Shown: piece after piece, positions 32,147-42,585 of the stretch
Layout: each line of letters opens with the position of its first letter
Numbering within the stretch: the stretch's first letter is position 1
Source: Desulforhopalus sp. IMCC35007
GTDB lineage: Bacteria; Desulfobacterota; Desulfobulbia; Desulfobulbales; Desulfocapsaceae
NCBI RefSeq assembly: GCF_005116575.1
Contig: NZ_SWCN01000018.1
Coordinates: 53,291-117,290 of the forward strand
Length of the DNA stretch: 64,000 bases
Direction: 5' to 3'
Notes under the pieces: model-generated
What the model saw: the letters and a program-made list of their open reading frames with translations, nothing else
The model's database searches: none
Told to the model about the DNA's origin: nothing
Program-made: the position numbers and the translations under genes

Positions 32147-34123
32147 TTGAAAGAATTGAATACAACAAACGAAATAGGCAGTAAATATACACTTCTGGAT
32201 CTCATCGGTACAGGCGGAATGGCTGAGGTGTATCGGGCCAAACTGGTTGGACAGCGAGGGTTTGAAAAACCACTTGTCATAAAACAGCTTCTGACCGAGG
32301 TCGCAGGGGATACGGAAATCGTAGCCAATTTTATCGATGAAGCACGTCTGGCAGCCCTTCTGCAGCATGAAAATATAGCCTGTGTTTACGATTTTGGTGA
32401 ACTTGACGGTCATTATTTCATTGCCATGGAATATCTTTTTGGCAAAAACCTGCACACTGTTATGGCCAAGGCCAAAAGTACCAGCGGTTCACTTGAAGTG
32501 AGTCTGGCCTTATACGTTGCATCAAAGATCTGTGCGGGTATGGATTATGCACATAACCTGACAGACATGCAGCAGAAACCGCTGAATATCATCCATAGAG
32601 ACCTGACCCCCCATAATGTGTTTTTCACCTATGAGGGGAAGGTGAAAATCATCGATTTTGGTGTTGCAAAAGCTGAGCTCTTTGACAATCGTACCAGAGC
32701 GGGTGTTGTTAAGGGAAAGGTGACATACATGTCACCGGAACAGTTGGTGGAGGGAGGCGTTGACCGGCGTTCCGATATTTTCTCCATCGGTATTCTGCTC
32801 TATGAGATGCTGAGTGGAACACGCATGTATCAGGGTGACACGGCAGCCTTGATCAGGAAATGTATTAATGTGGAATATCTTCCCCTGGAAGATATTGTGC
32901 CGGGGCTTGATCCTACAGTATATGCAATTCTCCATAGAGCCTTAGCAAAGGATAAAGCAAAGAGATATCAGAGCTGTGGAGAGATGCAGGACGATATCAG
33001 TGAATATTTTATCCGACAGGGCCTGAGGCCGGATGATAAAATTGTAAAAAATCTCCTGCAGGAACTCTTCAACGCCGATTATGAGGCTGAAATACAGCGT
33101 TTTTCATCTGGTGGTATTACGCTGGAACAGGCGATAGACAACTCTCTGCCAGGCGATGATGACAAGACGGTTTTAGTCAGCAATCCCTCTACAAATGTAA
33201 ACTCCATTTTGAGAAAATCGGGCGTGTTCATGAACACTGTGTTTGTTGGAGCAGCCCTGACAGCCAGTGTTATTCTGGTGGCCTATCTGAATATGGCGTT
33301 AGATAATACAGGGAACAAAGAGGTCGTCTCCCCCAAACAACCAGGGAGCGCTCCTCTGTCTCTTTTGAGTCCTGGTCCTGAAAAAACATCGCTCGTTCAG
33401 GTTCCGCCCCCTCAGTTTCCGGTTCAGGTGGTGGAGGTGCAAAAAGAAATAAAGGATGAAGATATTCTGTCAAGAGCCGTTGAAATCCTTCTGGCTAAAG
33501 CGACAGAGGCCCTCGGTGAAAATCGGTTGACTTTACCCGTCGACGAGTCGGCATATACCTATTACAAGAAGGTTCAGGAACTTGATCCCGGCAACAGGGA
33601 GGCCAGCAACGGTTTGCATTCTATTGCTCTGAGATATAAGGCTATTGCAGAAAAAAAACTGACCGAAGGAAATGTTGATGCGGCCAAGGAAATAATTGTA
33701 AAAGGATTGGGGGTGCTGCCAACAAGTGCGGGCCTGCTTGATTTAAAACGTTCGATCGACGAAAAAGAGCAAAAGGCAATTGATGTGCTGCTGAAAAAAG
33801 CAGGAATCGCTTTTGCCGAACAGAGGTTTACATCGCCAGAAAATGACTGTGCATATCGATACTATAAAGAAATAGAAAGAATACGGCCGGAAAGCCCCAT
33901 TGCCAGTGAGGGCTATATGAAAATTGCAGACAACTACGCACGTCTTGGTGATGAGGCCCTGCAGAATATGAACCTGAAAAAAGCAGAGATGTATGTTGTC
34001 TCCGGACTGGCTGTTGCCCCACAGCACCAGGGGCTTTTAGAATTACAGGCAGATCTCAAAAAAAGTGGGCCAGCTATCTTTATAAAAGGCTTGGAAAGAA
34101 GTTTTCGTCCTCTGTTTGAATAG
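32147..34123 (+). CDS. Membrane-anchored Ser/Thr protein kinase with TPR-like C-terminal domain
   Basis: 658 aa as read from a TTG at 32147 with no clear ribosome-binding site; TTG 32156 is the alternative. Kinase domain at residues ~12-280: GTGGMAEVYRA loop, Lys in LVIKQLL, catalytic HRDLTPHNVFF, metal-binding DFGVAKAE and activation-loop end TYMSPEQL. One membrane helix follows (VFVGAALTASVILVAYLNMA, ~365-384), then a Pro-rich linker and two related helical repeats (YTYYKKVQELDPGNREASNG; YRYYKEIERIRPESPIASEG), TPR-like and probably outside the membrane. Neighbouring PP2C and FHA genes fit a phosphosignalling module. Confidence 0.92.
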   Translation: MKELNTTNEIGSKYTLLDLIGTGGMAEVYRAKLVGQRGFEKPLVIKQLLTEVAGDTEIVANFIDEARLAALLQHENIACVYDFGELDGHYFIAMEYLFGKNLHTVMAKAKSTSGSLEVSLALYVASKICAGMDYAHNLTDMQQKPLNIIHRDLTPHNVFFTYEGKVKIIDFGVAKAELFDNRTRAGVVKGKVTYMSPEQLVEGGVDRRSDIFSIGILLYEMLSGTRMYQGDTAALIRKCINVEYLPLEDIVPGLDPTVYAILHRALAKDKAKRYQSCGEMQDDISEYFIRQGLRPDDKIVKNLLQELFNADYEAEIQRFSSGGITLEQAIDNSLPGDDDKTVLVSNPSTNVNSILRKSGVFMNTVFVGAALTASVILVAYLNMALDNTGNKEVVSPKQPGSAPLSLLSPGPEKTSLVQVPPPQFPVQVVEVQKEIKDEDILSRAVEILLAKATEALGENRLTLPVDESAYTYYKKVQELDPGNREASNGLHSIALRYKAIAEKKLTEGNVDAAKEIIVKGLGVLPTSAGLLDLKRSIDEKEQKAIDVLLKKAGIAFAEQRFTSPENDCAYRYYKEIERIRPESPIASEGYMKIADNYARLGDEALQNMNLKKAEMYVVSGLAVAPQHQGLLELQADLKKSGPAIFIKGLERSFRPLFE

Positions 34124-34164
34124 ACCATTGTCCTTTGTAAAGCTGCTGCAGAAAATCTGAAGAG

Positions 34165-34632
34165 TTAGCCAAACAACCATTTGGAGAACCTTTTCAGAAA
34201 AGAGGGTGTGGACGTCTTTTTTTCTTCATTTAGAGCTGCTTTGTTTCCTTCTCCGTGCATCAAGGTTCGATACTCTGTTGTGTCAAGAATTCTTGTTTTG
34301 TCGTCGTCCAGCTGATCGCTTCCTCCCCGCTTGTCCATGAGATCTGAGCGATCGAAGATCAGTTCATGTTTGCCGATAAGCAGGACATCACCGTGGCGAA
34401 GATTGTACAGCGATACCTTTTTTTTGTTTACGAAGGTTCCGTTTGTGGAATCAAGATCCCGAATGACAAAGGTTGTAGAGACAGATTCAATTCTGGCGTG
34501 ATTGCCCGATACGGCCAGATTGTCGATGACAATGTCGTTGGAACTTTTACGGCCAATGGTGCAGGTTTGTCCAACTGCAAGGGGGTAATCCCGGATTTTT
34601 TTATCTTTGAAGCGTATAGTAATAATTGGCAT
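34165..34632 (-). CDS. FHA-domain protein
   Basis: 155 aa. A forkhead-associated domain fills residues ~20-95: IGRKSSNDIVIDNLAVSGNH, with the Arg and Ser of the phosphothreonine pocket, and DLDSTNGTFVNKKKV. The C-terminus is basic and ends in LKRFSKWLFG. It likely recognises phosphothreonine on a target of the kinase at 32147, toward which it is transcribed (41 nt between the stops). No signal peptide. Confidence 0.92.
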   Translation of the reverse strand: MPIITIRFKDKKIRDYPLAVGQTCTIGRKSSNDIVIDNLAVSGNHARIESVSTTFVIRDLDSTNGTFVNKKKVSLYNLRHGDVLLIGKHELIFDRSDLMDKRGGSDQLDDDKTRILDTTEYRTLMHGEGNKAALNEEKKTSTPSFLKRFSKWLFG

Positions 34633-34788
34633 AGATGTCTCAAATTGTAGTGGATTACATCGAAGCCTGACGGCTGGCTAGCTGTTGTAACGGACTGTAT
34701 GTTACCGTCCGATGAACTTAATTGTCAACACATATGCCATAAAATAGTTGAGCTTTGAGGCAACCCCGGCAGAACGGCAAGAGGAGTA

Positions 34789-35190
34789 TCAGAGGTTGGT
34801 TGGTTTCTTGCCTTTGAGGTGTTTTATGTTGTCAAAGAGATCTTTTTGTGTGGTGGTGTAACAGATGCCGAGCATGAAGGTAAGTTGATCTAAATATTCG
34901 CGGCTATCCATCCAGACTGACCGTGCTGAAATAAGAAATTTGTTGAGCTGTTTACCTGATTCTTGAGGCTGGAGGAGCAGGCTGTGGCTGCCGTTAAGTG
35001 TAGTGAAAAAGAGATGCTCACCTGCGATGAACATGTTGGGGACAATGAGACAAGCGCCACTTTTTGAAATATTGATCATGGTAGCCGCTACTCTTCCGGG
35101 GAGCAGCTGTTGGCTACTCTTTTCCTGTATGCTGAGCCAGACGGGAAGCGAGCACTGAATACGTTTGTCTCTTGGGAGAAAGGGCATCAT
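34789..35190 (-). CDS. PilZ-domain protein
   Basis: 133 aa from ATG 35190; AGGAGAG lies 10-15 nt upstream. RDKRIQCSLPVWLS followed by ATMINISKSGACLIVPN is the PilZ pattern (Arg cluster then N/DxSxxG), which binds cyclic di-GMP. The first Arg pair is RDKR rather than RxxxR, so binding is likely but not certain. Next to the FHA gene; a motility, surface or secretion target is possible. Confidence 0.8.
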   Translation of the reverse strand: MMPFLPRDKRIQCSLPVWLSIQEKSSQQLLPGRVAATMINISKSGACLIVPNMFIAGEHLFFTTLNGSHSLLLQPQESGKQLNKFLISARSVWMDSREYLDQLTFMLGICYTTTQKDLFDNIKHLKGKKPTNL

Positions 35191-35464
35191 GGTGTAAGTA
35201 TTTGCTCTCCTCTGATTTCCAGTTTGTAGGGCATTCCATGTCAGCGTCACTGTGCCTTTTTAAGGTGAAATCTTACCGTAGCCTCGTATATTGTAGAGGT
35301 TTACCTCGGGTTTGTCAAAATCCATAACCCCCTGAGAAGTATGTGATGCGTCTGGCATAAACAATGTTTTTAAAACTGTTGCGGGGTTTTCTCATTTTTT
35401 TTGGTAAAAAAGAGCCTTAATGTCTGAAAATGAACTTATTCCTGATCAATGTTAAGAAGGAAGT

Positions 35465-36871
35465 ATGAAGATGAAGAAAGAAGTTGTTGAACGACTCATA
35501 GAGATTGTCGGTTCTGATAACGTATCGACTGCCACCGCAGATAAAATTACCCACTCCTACGATGCCACCCAGGAGCAGCACCTGCCCGATGCTGTTGTTT
35601 ATGTCAGCACGACAGAACAGGTCAGCCGGATCGTAAAGCTTGCCAATGAGGTAAAAATCCCAGTACTTCCAAGAGGTGCAGGGAGTGGTTTTACCGGGGG
35701 TACTCTGCCGACCCGGGGCGGAATTGTCATGGTTTTAACCCGTATGGACAAAATCCTGGATATAGATAGCGAAAATCTTACAGCAGAGGTGGAACCGGGA
35801 GTGGTTACCGCTGAGCTGCAGAGGCGGGCCGAGAAACTGGGTTTATTTTATCCGCCTGATCCTGCATCCAAGGAATTCAGCACCCTCGGGGGAAATGTTG
35901 CGGAATGTGCAGGTGGCCCGCGCTGCGTGAAATATGGGGTGACCAAAGATTATATTCTTGGTCTTGAGGTTGTGACCCCCACAGGCGACATTATCCGTAC
36001 TGGTGGTAAAACTCTAAAAAACGTGGTCGGTTATGATCTGACCAAACTCTTTGTGGGCTCTGAGGGGACGCTTGGAATTATCACAAAAATCACCTTGAAG
36101 CTTATACCAAAGCCTGCGGCAAAGAAGACAATGCTGGTTCAGTTTGAAAGTATTGATGGTGCTGCGCAGTCGGTGTCGGCAATTATTGGCGCGAAAATCA
36201 TACCCACCACTCTGGAGTTTTTAGATGCTGCAACCATAGGCTGTATCCGGGGGAAAAGTGATATCCCTCTGCCTGAAAACTGTCAGGCGGTTCTTATCAT
36301 CGAAGTGGACGGAGACCCGGAACTCCTTGACGCCCAGGCTGAACGGATTCTCACCATTATTGAACCCTTTCAAGTGCTTGATACCAGGATTGCCACAACA
36401 GATGAAGAGTCTGAGAAAATCTGGAAGGTCAGACGCATTGTCTCTCCAAGCCTGCGTCAGGTCAACCCTGATAAGTTCAATGAGGATATTGTCGTTCCAC
36501 GGTCAAAGGTGCCGGATATGATCCGCGCCCTCGAGGCCATTTCCAAGAAATATAATGTTCCCATTGTTAATTTTGGCCATGCAGGTGATGGAAATATCCA
36601 TGTGAATGTGATGGTGGACCTGAGAGAAGAGGGAATGAGAGAGAAGGTTGAAATTGTTATGGACGAGATCTTCAGGGCCGCAGTCGAGTTAAAGGGCTCT
36701 ATCTCAGGGGAACATGGGATCGGGACCTCCAAAGCCAAATACATGAGCATGGAACTCAACAGGGAGACTATTGACTATATGCAGCGTATCAAAGCCGCCC
36801 TTGATCCACAAAACATTCTCAACCCAGGTAAAATCTTTATTGAGGACGCATTACAGCCTGCCCAGAGCTGA
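35465..36871 (+). CDS. FAD-linked glycolate/D-lactate oxidase subunit (GlcD-like)
   Basis: 468 aa. A PCMH-type FAD-binding domain (PRGAGSGFTGG, STLGGNVAECAGGPRCVKYG) and the FAD-oxidase C-terminal domain (NFGHAGDGNIHVNVM, SGEHGIGTSKAKY) are present. It oxidises a 2-hydroxy acid and passes electrons to the Fe-S protein encoded 10 nt downstream. In sulfate reducers these pairs often act as D-lactate dehydrogenase; glycolate is the alternative. The start has AAGGAAG upstream. Confidence 0.93.
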   Translation: MKMKKEVVERLIEIVGSDNVSTATADKITHSYDATQEQHLPDAVVYVSTTEQVSRIVKLANEVKIPVLPRGAGSGFTGGTLPTRGGIVMVLTRMDKILDIDSENLTAEVEPGVVTAELQRRAEKLGLFYPPDPASKEFSTLGGNVAECAGGPRCVKYGVTKDYILGLEVVTPTGDIIRTGGKTLKNVVGYDLTKLFVGSEGTLGIITKITLKLIPKPAAKKTMLVQFESIDGAAQSVSAIIGAKIIPTTLEFLDAATIGCIRGKSDIPLPENCQAVLIIEVDGDPELLDAQAERILTIIEPFQVLDTRIATTDEESEKIWKVRRIVSPSLRQVNPDKFNEDIVVPRSKVPDMIRALEAISKKYNVPIVNFGHAGDGNIHVNVMVDLREEGMREKVEIVMDEIFRAAVELKGSISGEHGIGTSKAKYMSMELNRETIDYMQRIKAALDPQNILNPGKIFIEDALQPAQS

Positions 36872-36881
36872 GTTACCCGCC

Positions 36882-38138
36882 ATGAATATGAATAAAAGTT
36901 TACAGGATTTTGAAAAAGTTATTCGGGAGTGCGTCAAGTGTGGCGTATGTCAGGCCCATTGTCCCGCCTATCTGGTTGGCAGAAAAGAGGGCGCAGTGGC
37001 CCGGGGGAAAATCAGCCTTGCAGCGGCACTGCTCGATGGTGAGATACAGCTTGATGAGCAGTTACAAAAAGATATCAGTATGTGCCTTATGTGTGGATCC
37101 TGTATGAACAAATGCCCGAATAAGGTGCCGACCCATGAAATTGTCGGAGCGATTCGCCGTGAGATTACCCAGAAGCAGGGACTGTCTCTGATAGGCAAAG
37201 GGGTTTCCACCCTTCTTGGTTCTCAGCCTCTGATGAAAACCCTTTCAAAGGGTGGGGCGCTGCTGTCGCCACTGGTGTTGAAAAAAGTTCCTGAATCCAG
37301 CGGATTGCGGCTGCGTTTTCCGACACCGCTTATGAAAGACAGAACTCTGCCTCAAATCGCCCTTAAAAACCTTTTTGACAGGGTACCCGAATATATTGAA
37401 GGGCGGCCTTCAAAGCCCGTTGTCGGGTTCTTTGCCGGTTGCTCCATCAGCTACGCCTATCCGGAAATTGGTGAGCAGATGGTCCGCATTCTCAAATCCA
37501 TGGGTTTTTCTATTTATCTGCCAAGAAAACAGAACTGTTGTGGTATTCCTGCCCTCTCCTCGGGTGATGGGGCCCTGGTGGAACAGCTGGCGGAAAATAA
37601 CGTCAAAATATTTAGCGAAAGGGAGGTCGATTTTATTATCACGGCCTGTGCCTCCTGTAATGGGGGGATTGGTGAGTATTATCAGACCATGCAAAAAGAT
37701 TATTCCGAGTTTACAGGAAAAGTCGTTGATTTCAGTGTTTTTCTTGAAAAACAGGGCCTGTTTGAGCAGCTTGCAGAGATGGAGAGATGGAAGCAACCAA
37801 CAAGAGTTACCTACCACGACCCGTGTCACCTGAAAACCCAAGGGATTACTGCGGCCCCGAGAGCGTTTCTCAAAGCCCTTCCCAATGTGGATTTTGTTGA
37901 AATGGACGCCGCGGACAGCTGTTGTGGGCTAGGCGGGACCTTCTCTGTGTACCACTACGATGAGAGTAAGGCCATCGGAGCTCGAAAAGTTGCAGGTCTT
38001 ATTGAAAGTGGGGCCACTCAGATCGCGACTGCCTGCCCAGGCTGCATCATGCAGCTACAGGATATAATCAATCATGCAGGCCTCAAAATAAAAGCGGTAC
38101 ACATCCTCGAACTGCTCACAGAAGCACTGGAGCAGTAA
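36882..38138 (+). CDS. Fe-S oxidoreductase subunit (GlcF/CCG-domain)
   Basis: 418 aa from ATG 36882; the frame extends back into the GlcD-like gene but the extra residues are unrelated. Two [4Fe-4S] motifs are present (CVKCGVCQAHCPAY and CLMCGSCMNKCPN), then two CCG domains (NCCGIPALSSGDG and SCCGLGGTFSVYH, with HDPCHL). It carries electrons from the GlcD-like flavoprotein to the quinone pool or another acceptor. The two genes form one unit. Confidence 0.93.
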   Translation: MNMNKSLQDFEKVIRECVKCGVCQAHCPAYLVGRKEGAVARGKISLAAALLDGEIQLDEQLQKDISMCLMCGSCMNKCPNKVPTHEIVGAIRREITQKQGLSLIGKGVSTLLGSQPLMKTLSKGGALLSPLVLKKVPESSGLRLRFPTPLMKDRTLPQIALKNLFDRVPEYIEGRPSKPVVGFFAGCSISYAYPEIGEQMVRILKSMGFSIYLPRKQNCCGIPALSSGDGALVEQLAENNVKIFSEREVDFIITACASCNGGIGEYYQTMQKDYSEFTGKVVDFSVFLEKQGLFEQLAEMERWKQPTRVTYHDPCHLKTQGITAAPRAFLKALPNVDFVEMDAADSCCGLGGTFSVYHYDESKAIGARKVAGLIESGATQIATACPGCIMQLQDIINHAGLKIKAVHILELLTEALEQ

Positions 38139-38347
38139 ATTTTTCTTTTCAAGTCCTTGCCTCTTTATTGCCCCCAAAAGAGAGAGGTTCTTGTGCAGTT
38201 TTTGTGATTACAGGTGGTGGGGAATTTTCTTCACTATAATGGCCTCTTACAGTATTTTTCGATTAAAACAACAGTGTGAGCCTTTTTCAAAAACCTACGC
38301 ATTGCTGTAAAAACCGATAGTAAAAAGAGAACTTGCCCATATTTTAA

Positions 38348-38385
38348 GAGAAGGTCTGGATGGCAAAGTGTAACCAGACCTTCTC
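38348..38385. terminator. Bidirectional terminator between the glcF-like gene and maeB
   Basis: Perfect 12-bp stem (38348-38359 with 38374-38385) with a 14-nt loop between two converging genes. The + side T-run is weak (ATCTTTATG). Confidence 0.7.
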
Positions 38386-38432
38386 ATCTTTATGTTGCCA
38401 GGTTTTTCTGGAATACCCCAGGCAAAGGGGGC

Positions 38433-40697
38433 TTACCTGTTCTGTCTTGCCTTGAGAGCGGCAAGGGTGGTGAGGTTGAAGATATTTTCTGAATTTGCTC
38501 CCCGTTCAAGGATATGGGCTGATTTGTCCAGACCAACCAGGATAGGGCCAATGGTGTCCACTTCGGTCAGGCGCATGAAGAGCTTATACGCGGTGTTTGC
38601 CGCATTGAGATCAGGAAAAATGAGTACGTTCGGTTCTCCTTTCAGGCTGGAAAAGGGGAAAATACTTTCCCGCAATTGGGTGTTGAAGGCAAGATTTGCC
38701 TGTATCTCTCCGTCGACGACAAGCTCAGGGTCCATCTCTTTTACCAGCGCGGTTGCCCTGGCTATGCGCGCTGCCCCTTCTGTTTTTGAAGAACCAAAGT
38801 TTGAGTAAGAAAGCATCGCAACCTTTGGGGTTATATCAAACTCTTTGACAAACTCCGCAACACTGATGGCGATCTCGGCCAGTTCCTGGTCTGTGGGATT
38901 TATATTTATTGTTGTGTCGGCGAAAAAGAGGGTACGGTTTTTAAAGACCAGCATGTAAACGCCTGCAATTGTCTTTCTGGTTTGATCGCTGCCGATACAG
39001 GACAGTACTGGAGTGATAGCTTTGGAGTAGGGGAGCGAATGGCCGTGAATCATGCAGTCCGCATCACCATTTTGCAGCATCATTGCGGCAAAATAACCCA
39101 AGTCCTGTCTCAAAATATCTTTTGCGTAAGCCAGGGTCATGCCTTTTCGCTGTTTTTTGGTAAAGTACTCCTCTGCATAACGTGTGACGGCCGCCCCTTC
39201 TCTGGCTGGGTCAATGATCTGCATAGAGTGCGAGGTGAGTCCGTGTTCGCGTAGATGGGTGATAATGGTTTTCTCATCGCCCAGTAGGATGGGGCTTGCA
39301 ATCTTCTCATCCATTACCCGTATTGCTGCGCGGATTACATCCTCATTGGTCCCTTCTGGATAGACCACTCGTACGGGGTGTTTTTTGATACGGTTTGTGA
39401 CGTAACGAAGGATGGCTTTGGAGATACCCAGGGTTGACTCAAGTTGTTCAGTGTATTTTTCCAGATCAGGTATGTTTTTTCTGGCAACACCACTTTCCAT
39501 GGCGGCCCTGGCAACGGCAGGGGCAATGCGCAGGAGTGCTCTTGGATCAAACGGAGTTGGGATAATATACTTTGGGCCAAACTCGAATTTTTCAACACCA
39601 TAGGCACGGAGAACCGAGTCCGGGACTTCTTCTTTTGCAAGGGCGGCAATTGCCTGAACAGCTGCAATCTTCATTTCTTTGTTGATCTCCGTTGCCCTGG
39701 TATCGAGTGCTCCTCTGAAAAGATACGGGAAGCAGAGAACGTTATTGACCTGATTGTCATAATCACTGCGACCTGTTGCCATGATACAGTCCGGCCGTGC
39801 TGCAACTGCCTCGGGGTAGGAAATCTCGGGTTCAGGGTTGGCCAGAGCAAATATGATTGGATTTGCAGCCATGGATTTTACCATTTCAACAGTCAGGGCC
39901 CCTGCGACACTGACCCCGCAAAAGACATCTGCTCCTGCAATGGCATCTGCAAGAGTTCTGTGGCTGGTATCATTTGCCATGCGTTCCTTGTACGGGTTCA
40001 TCGAGGCTTCACGGCCTGCATATATAACGCCCTTGGAGTCGCACATGATCAGATTCTCTTTTGCCAGACCAAGCTCCAGGAACATTTGAGCACAGGCAAT
40101 GCCCGCCGCACCAGCCCCGTTAAAGACAGCACGGACGTCCTCGATTTTCTTGTCGCTGATTGTCAGAGCATTGATAAAAGCGGCCCCTGTGATGATTGCG
40201 GTGCCATGCTGGTCATCATGGAAGACAGGAATATCAATTTTTCTTTTGAGATTTTCCTCTATGTAAAAACATTGGGGAGCCTTGATATCCTCGAGATTTA
40301 TCCCACCAAAGGTGGGAGAGATTAATTCACATGTTCGAATAAATTCATCCGGGTCTTCTGTGGATAACTCAATATCAAAGACGTCGATATCTGCAAATTT
40401 TTTAAAAAGGGCCGCTTTTCCTTCCATAACCGGTTTACCTGCAAGGGCTCCGATATTACCAAGACCAAGTACCGCCGTGCCATTTGAGATGACAGCGACA
40501 AGGTTACCCTTGGCTGTATATTCGTAAGCGTTTTCTGGGTTTGCAGCAATCTCTTCGCATGGACGGGCGACCCCTGGACTGTAGGCAAGAGAGAGGTCTT
40601 TCTGGGTTGAAAAAGGTTTGGTTACCACAACCTCAATTTTGCCTTTACGACCTTTTTGGTGGTAATCGAGAGATTCTGAGTAAATATCTGATTTCAT
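38433..40697 (-). CDS. maeB: NADP-malic enzyme with phosphotransacetylase-like domain (MaeB type)
   Basis: 754 aa, the usual length for MaeB. The malic enzyme part (1-~425) has the N-terminal signature [14 protein letters not shown], the Tyr/Lys/Asp active-site region, and the nucleotide site [14 protein letters not shown]. The C-terminal ~430-754 is phosphotransacetylase-like ([36 protein letters not shown]) and is usually regulatory, not catalytic, in this fusion. It converts malate to pyruvate and CO2, linking the C4 pool to pyruvate. AGGAAG precedes the ATG. Confidence 0.96.
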   Translation of the reverse strand: MKSDIYSESLDYHQKGRKGKIEVVVTKPFSTQKDLSLAYSPGVARPCEEIAANPENAYEYTAKGNLVAVISNGTAVLGLGNIGALAGKPVMEGKAALFKKFADIDVFDIELSTEDPDEFIRTCELISPTFGGINLEDIKAPQCFYIEENLKRKIDIPVFHDDQHGTAIITGAAFINALTISDKKIEDVRAVFNGAGAAGIACAQMFLELGLAKENLIMCDSKGVIYAGREASMNPYKERMANDTSHRTLADAIAGADVFCGVSVAGALTVEMVKSMAANPIIFALANPEPEISYPEAVAARPDCIMATGRSDYDNQVNNVLCFPYLFRGALDTRATEINKEMKIAAVQAIAALAKEEVPDSVLRAYGVEKFEFGPKYIIPTPFDPRALLRIAPAVARAAMESGVARKNIPDLEKYTEQLESTLGISKAILRYVTNRIKKHPVRVVYPEGTNEDVIRAAIRVMDEKIASPILLGDEKTIITHLREHGLTSHSMQIIDPAREGAAVTRYAEEYFTKKQRKGMTLAYAKDILRQDLGYFAAMMLQNGDADCMIHGHSLPYSKAITPVLSCIGSDQTRKTIAGVYMLVFKNRTLFFADTTININPTDQELAEIAISVAEFVKEFDITPKVAMLSYSNFGSSKTEGAARIARATALVKEMDPELVVDGEIQANLAFNTQLRESIFPFSSLKGEPNVLIFPDLNAANTAYKLFMRLTEVDTIGPILVGLDKSAHILERGANSENIFNLTTLAALKARQNR

Positions 40698-40895
40698 TTT
40701 ATTTCTTCCTGTTAGTTGAAGAGTAAATATGTCTGCACGTTCCTCGGTAAGAGCGGAGAACAGGGTAGAGCACGTTATGTATGCGTGTCTTTACATATTC
40801 TGAGGATGGAATTTGAGGCGGATGATATATCGTGTACTGTCGTAGGCGAAAATAGTGAATTGTAAGCAACCGCAAAAGCGACCATCATAAATCTA

Positions 40896-40988
40896 ATGAG
40901 TATTTTTTCAATATCATTTACGCTTTTAGCTGTAATAGCCCTGTTCCTCTGGCTTTCTCTTTTGCCAATCCGTCTTATGGTGCTTTAA
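40896..40988 (+). CDS. Possible 30-residue hydrophobic peptide
   Basis: ATG to TAA frame encoding one membrane-like helix (FTLLAVIALFLWLSLLPIRL). There is no ribosome-binding site. It lies in the 371-nt region between maeB and the ACT gene, where I see nothing else. It may be a chance frame. Confidence 0.2.
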   Translation: MSIFSISFTLLAVIALFLWLSLLPIRLMVL

Positions 40989-41068
40989 AGAGTATCCATA
41001 CAAGACGTTGATACAATAACGGTTACTCCGCATGGAATAATTGAAAACACTAGAATTAAGGAACGCCT

Positions 41069-41572
41069 ATGAAAGACACCTATATTTCAACTGTTGTGGG
41101 ACCGTCAAATCCGGGGATCATAAAAGCATTGGCCCAGACCACCAGAGATCATGGTGGTGAATGGCTTGCGAGCAGGGTTGTGAAACTTGACGGTCAGTTA
41201 TCCGCCCTCATGAAAGTCTCTATTGAGCAGGAGAATGTTGCCCCTCTGAGGACTGCACTGGCTCAGCAGTTTACCGAGTATCACTTTTTTTATTCGCCTG
41301 CGGTAAATCCGACCCATGAACGGACCCATTCTGTCGATCTTGAGGTAGATTGCAAAGACAGGGAAGGGCTGACGAGAGATATCAGCAATATACTTTATAA
41401 TCTTGATCTCACTGTTGAAAATCTTGAGTTTAATCGTTTTCCCGTTTCCTCCTTTGGGGAAGCGGTATTTTCGGCAAAGCTTACTGTGGGGGTTCCAGAA
41501 GGAATGTCCGCTAAGGCCGTTGCGGATGAAATTGAAGCAATTGTCGATGATATGAGAGTTAATGTTGTGTAA
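41069..41572 (+). CDS. GcvR-like protein with two ACT domains
   Basis: 167 aa. Two ACT domains at residues ~4-80 and ~88-165, each starting with the usual VxxxDRxGLTxxIS type pattern (VVGPSNPGIIKALAQTTRDH; EVDCKDREGLTRDISNILYN). Glycine cleavage system repressor GcvR has this layout and binds amino acids without DNA-binding of its own. AAGGAA lies before the ATG. It stands alone, so the regulated pathway cannot be told from context. Confidence 0.85.
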   Translation: MKDTYISTVVGPSNPGIIKALAQTTRDHGGEWLASRVVKLDGQLSALMKVSIEQENVAPLRTALAQQFTEYHFFYSPAVNPTHERTHSVDLEVDCKDREGLTRDISNILYNLDLTVENLEFNRFPVSSFGEAVFSAKLTVGVPEGMSAKAVADEIEAIVDDMRVNVV

Positions 41573-41818
41573 TGACAGGAGAAAACAATCAACAGACAAA
41601 GGCCTGTTTAAACAGAAAAAGCCACGCCCAGGATGTCTTGTCAGGTGGCTGTTTTTGAAAATATTGCCCGGCAACTGTACCGTTTATTACAGGGATTAGT
41701 CTGGAAAGAGAATGATTTTGTTGCGTGTCCCTGCTTTTTCATTATACTAGGCGACGAATCAATCAAACGTCCATGTGGCTTCTATTCATTGGCAAAACAC
41801 CTCAATGTACCTATTATT

Positions 41819-42526
41819 ATGAATAAAAAATTAGTGTTCAATTGTTGTAGCGTTCTCAATTATAGACTTTTCATTTTTACCTTCCTGTTCCTGTTTGCAT
41901 GTGTTGCCCTGCCATTGGCTGAAGCCTCTGCAAAGGATCTGTATGTCAAACCGAGTGCTGAGGTTGCTCTGCGCAGGGGTCAGGGAACCGAGTATAAAAT
42001 TGTTTCCATGGTCAGGGATGGGACGAAGGTCGAGCTTGTTGAAGAAAATGAGAGTTATACCAGGGTTCGGCTGGATTCAGGTCTGGAAGGCTGGATGCTT
42101 ACTCGTTTTTTAACTCCTGAACCACCGTTAAGTCTTGTGGTCGTTAATCTTCGGTCTGACAAAGAAAAGCTTGAAGAAAATTCGGCCGAGGCTGCGGAGA
42201 GGATCAAAGAGTTGACTCTGGCACTCGCCAGTGCCCGAGAAGAGTTGGAAACCCTGCGCAATGAGAGGGCTCATCTGAGCGAAGAGTATAGTAATCTTCA
42301 GAAAGATACAGCCAATGTCGTGCAGATTAAAAATGATCTGGAGAGAACAATGGCTGAAAAAGAAGCTCTTCAGGATAAGCTTACTGTGGTTGAGGAACAG
42401 TATAATACCATTAAAAAAGATAGTACCATGTACTGGTTTCTTGCCGGTGCTGGTGTTCTTATTCTCGGTATTCTCTTTGGTAAGATGCCAGGGCCTTCAC
42501 GAAAAAGAAAGTCATCTCTTCTTTAA
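41819..42526 (+). CDS. SH3-domain membrane protein (TIGR04211-like)
   Basis: 235 aa from ATG 41819. A signal peptide (FIFTFLFLFACVALPLAEAS), an SH3b domain (DLYVKPSAEVALRRGQGTEY; GWMLTRFL, residues ~38-100), a coiled coil (about 115-200) and a C-terminal membrane anchor (YWFLAGAGVLILGILFGKM) with a basic tail are all present. This layout is the TIGR04211 family of envelope proteins of unknown function; the SH3b probably contacts cell wall. No good ribosome-binding site is seen. Confidence 0.85.
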   Translation: MNKKLVFNCCSVLNYRLFIFTFLFLFACVALPLAEASAKDLYVKPSAEVALRRGQGTEYKIVSMVRDGTKVELVEENESYTRVRLDSGLEGWMLTRFLTPEPPLSLVVVNLRSDKEKLEENSAEAAERIKELTLALASAREELETLRNERAHLSEEYSNLQKDTANVVQIKNDLERTMAEKEALQDKLTVVEEQYNTIKKDSTMYWFLAGAGVLILGILFGKMPGPSRKRKSSLL

Positions 42527-42585
42527 CATTGATTCTGATATCGTTGTCTTATGAGCTTGTGCATTGTAAAGGATTGAGGAACATT

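Noticed and set aside
39444..40325. A 293-codon + strand frame inside maeB
   Set aside because: It is antisense to a fully convincing malic enzyme gene and has Cys/Ile-rich shadow composition.
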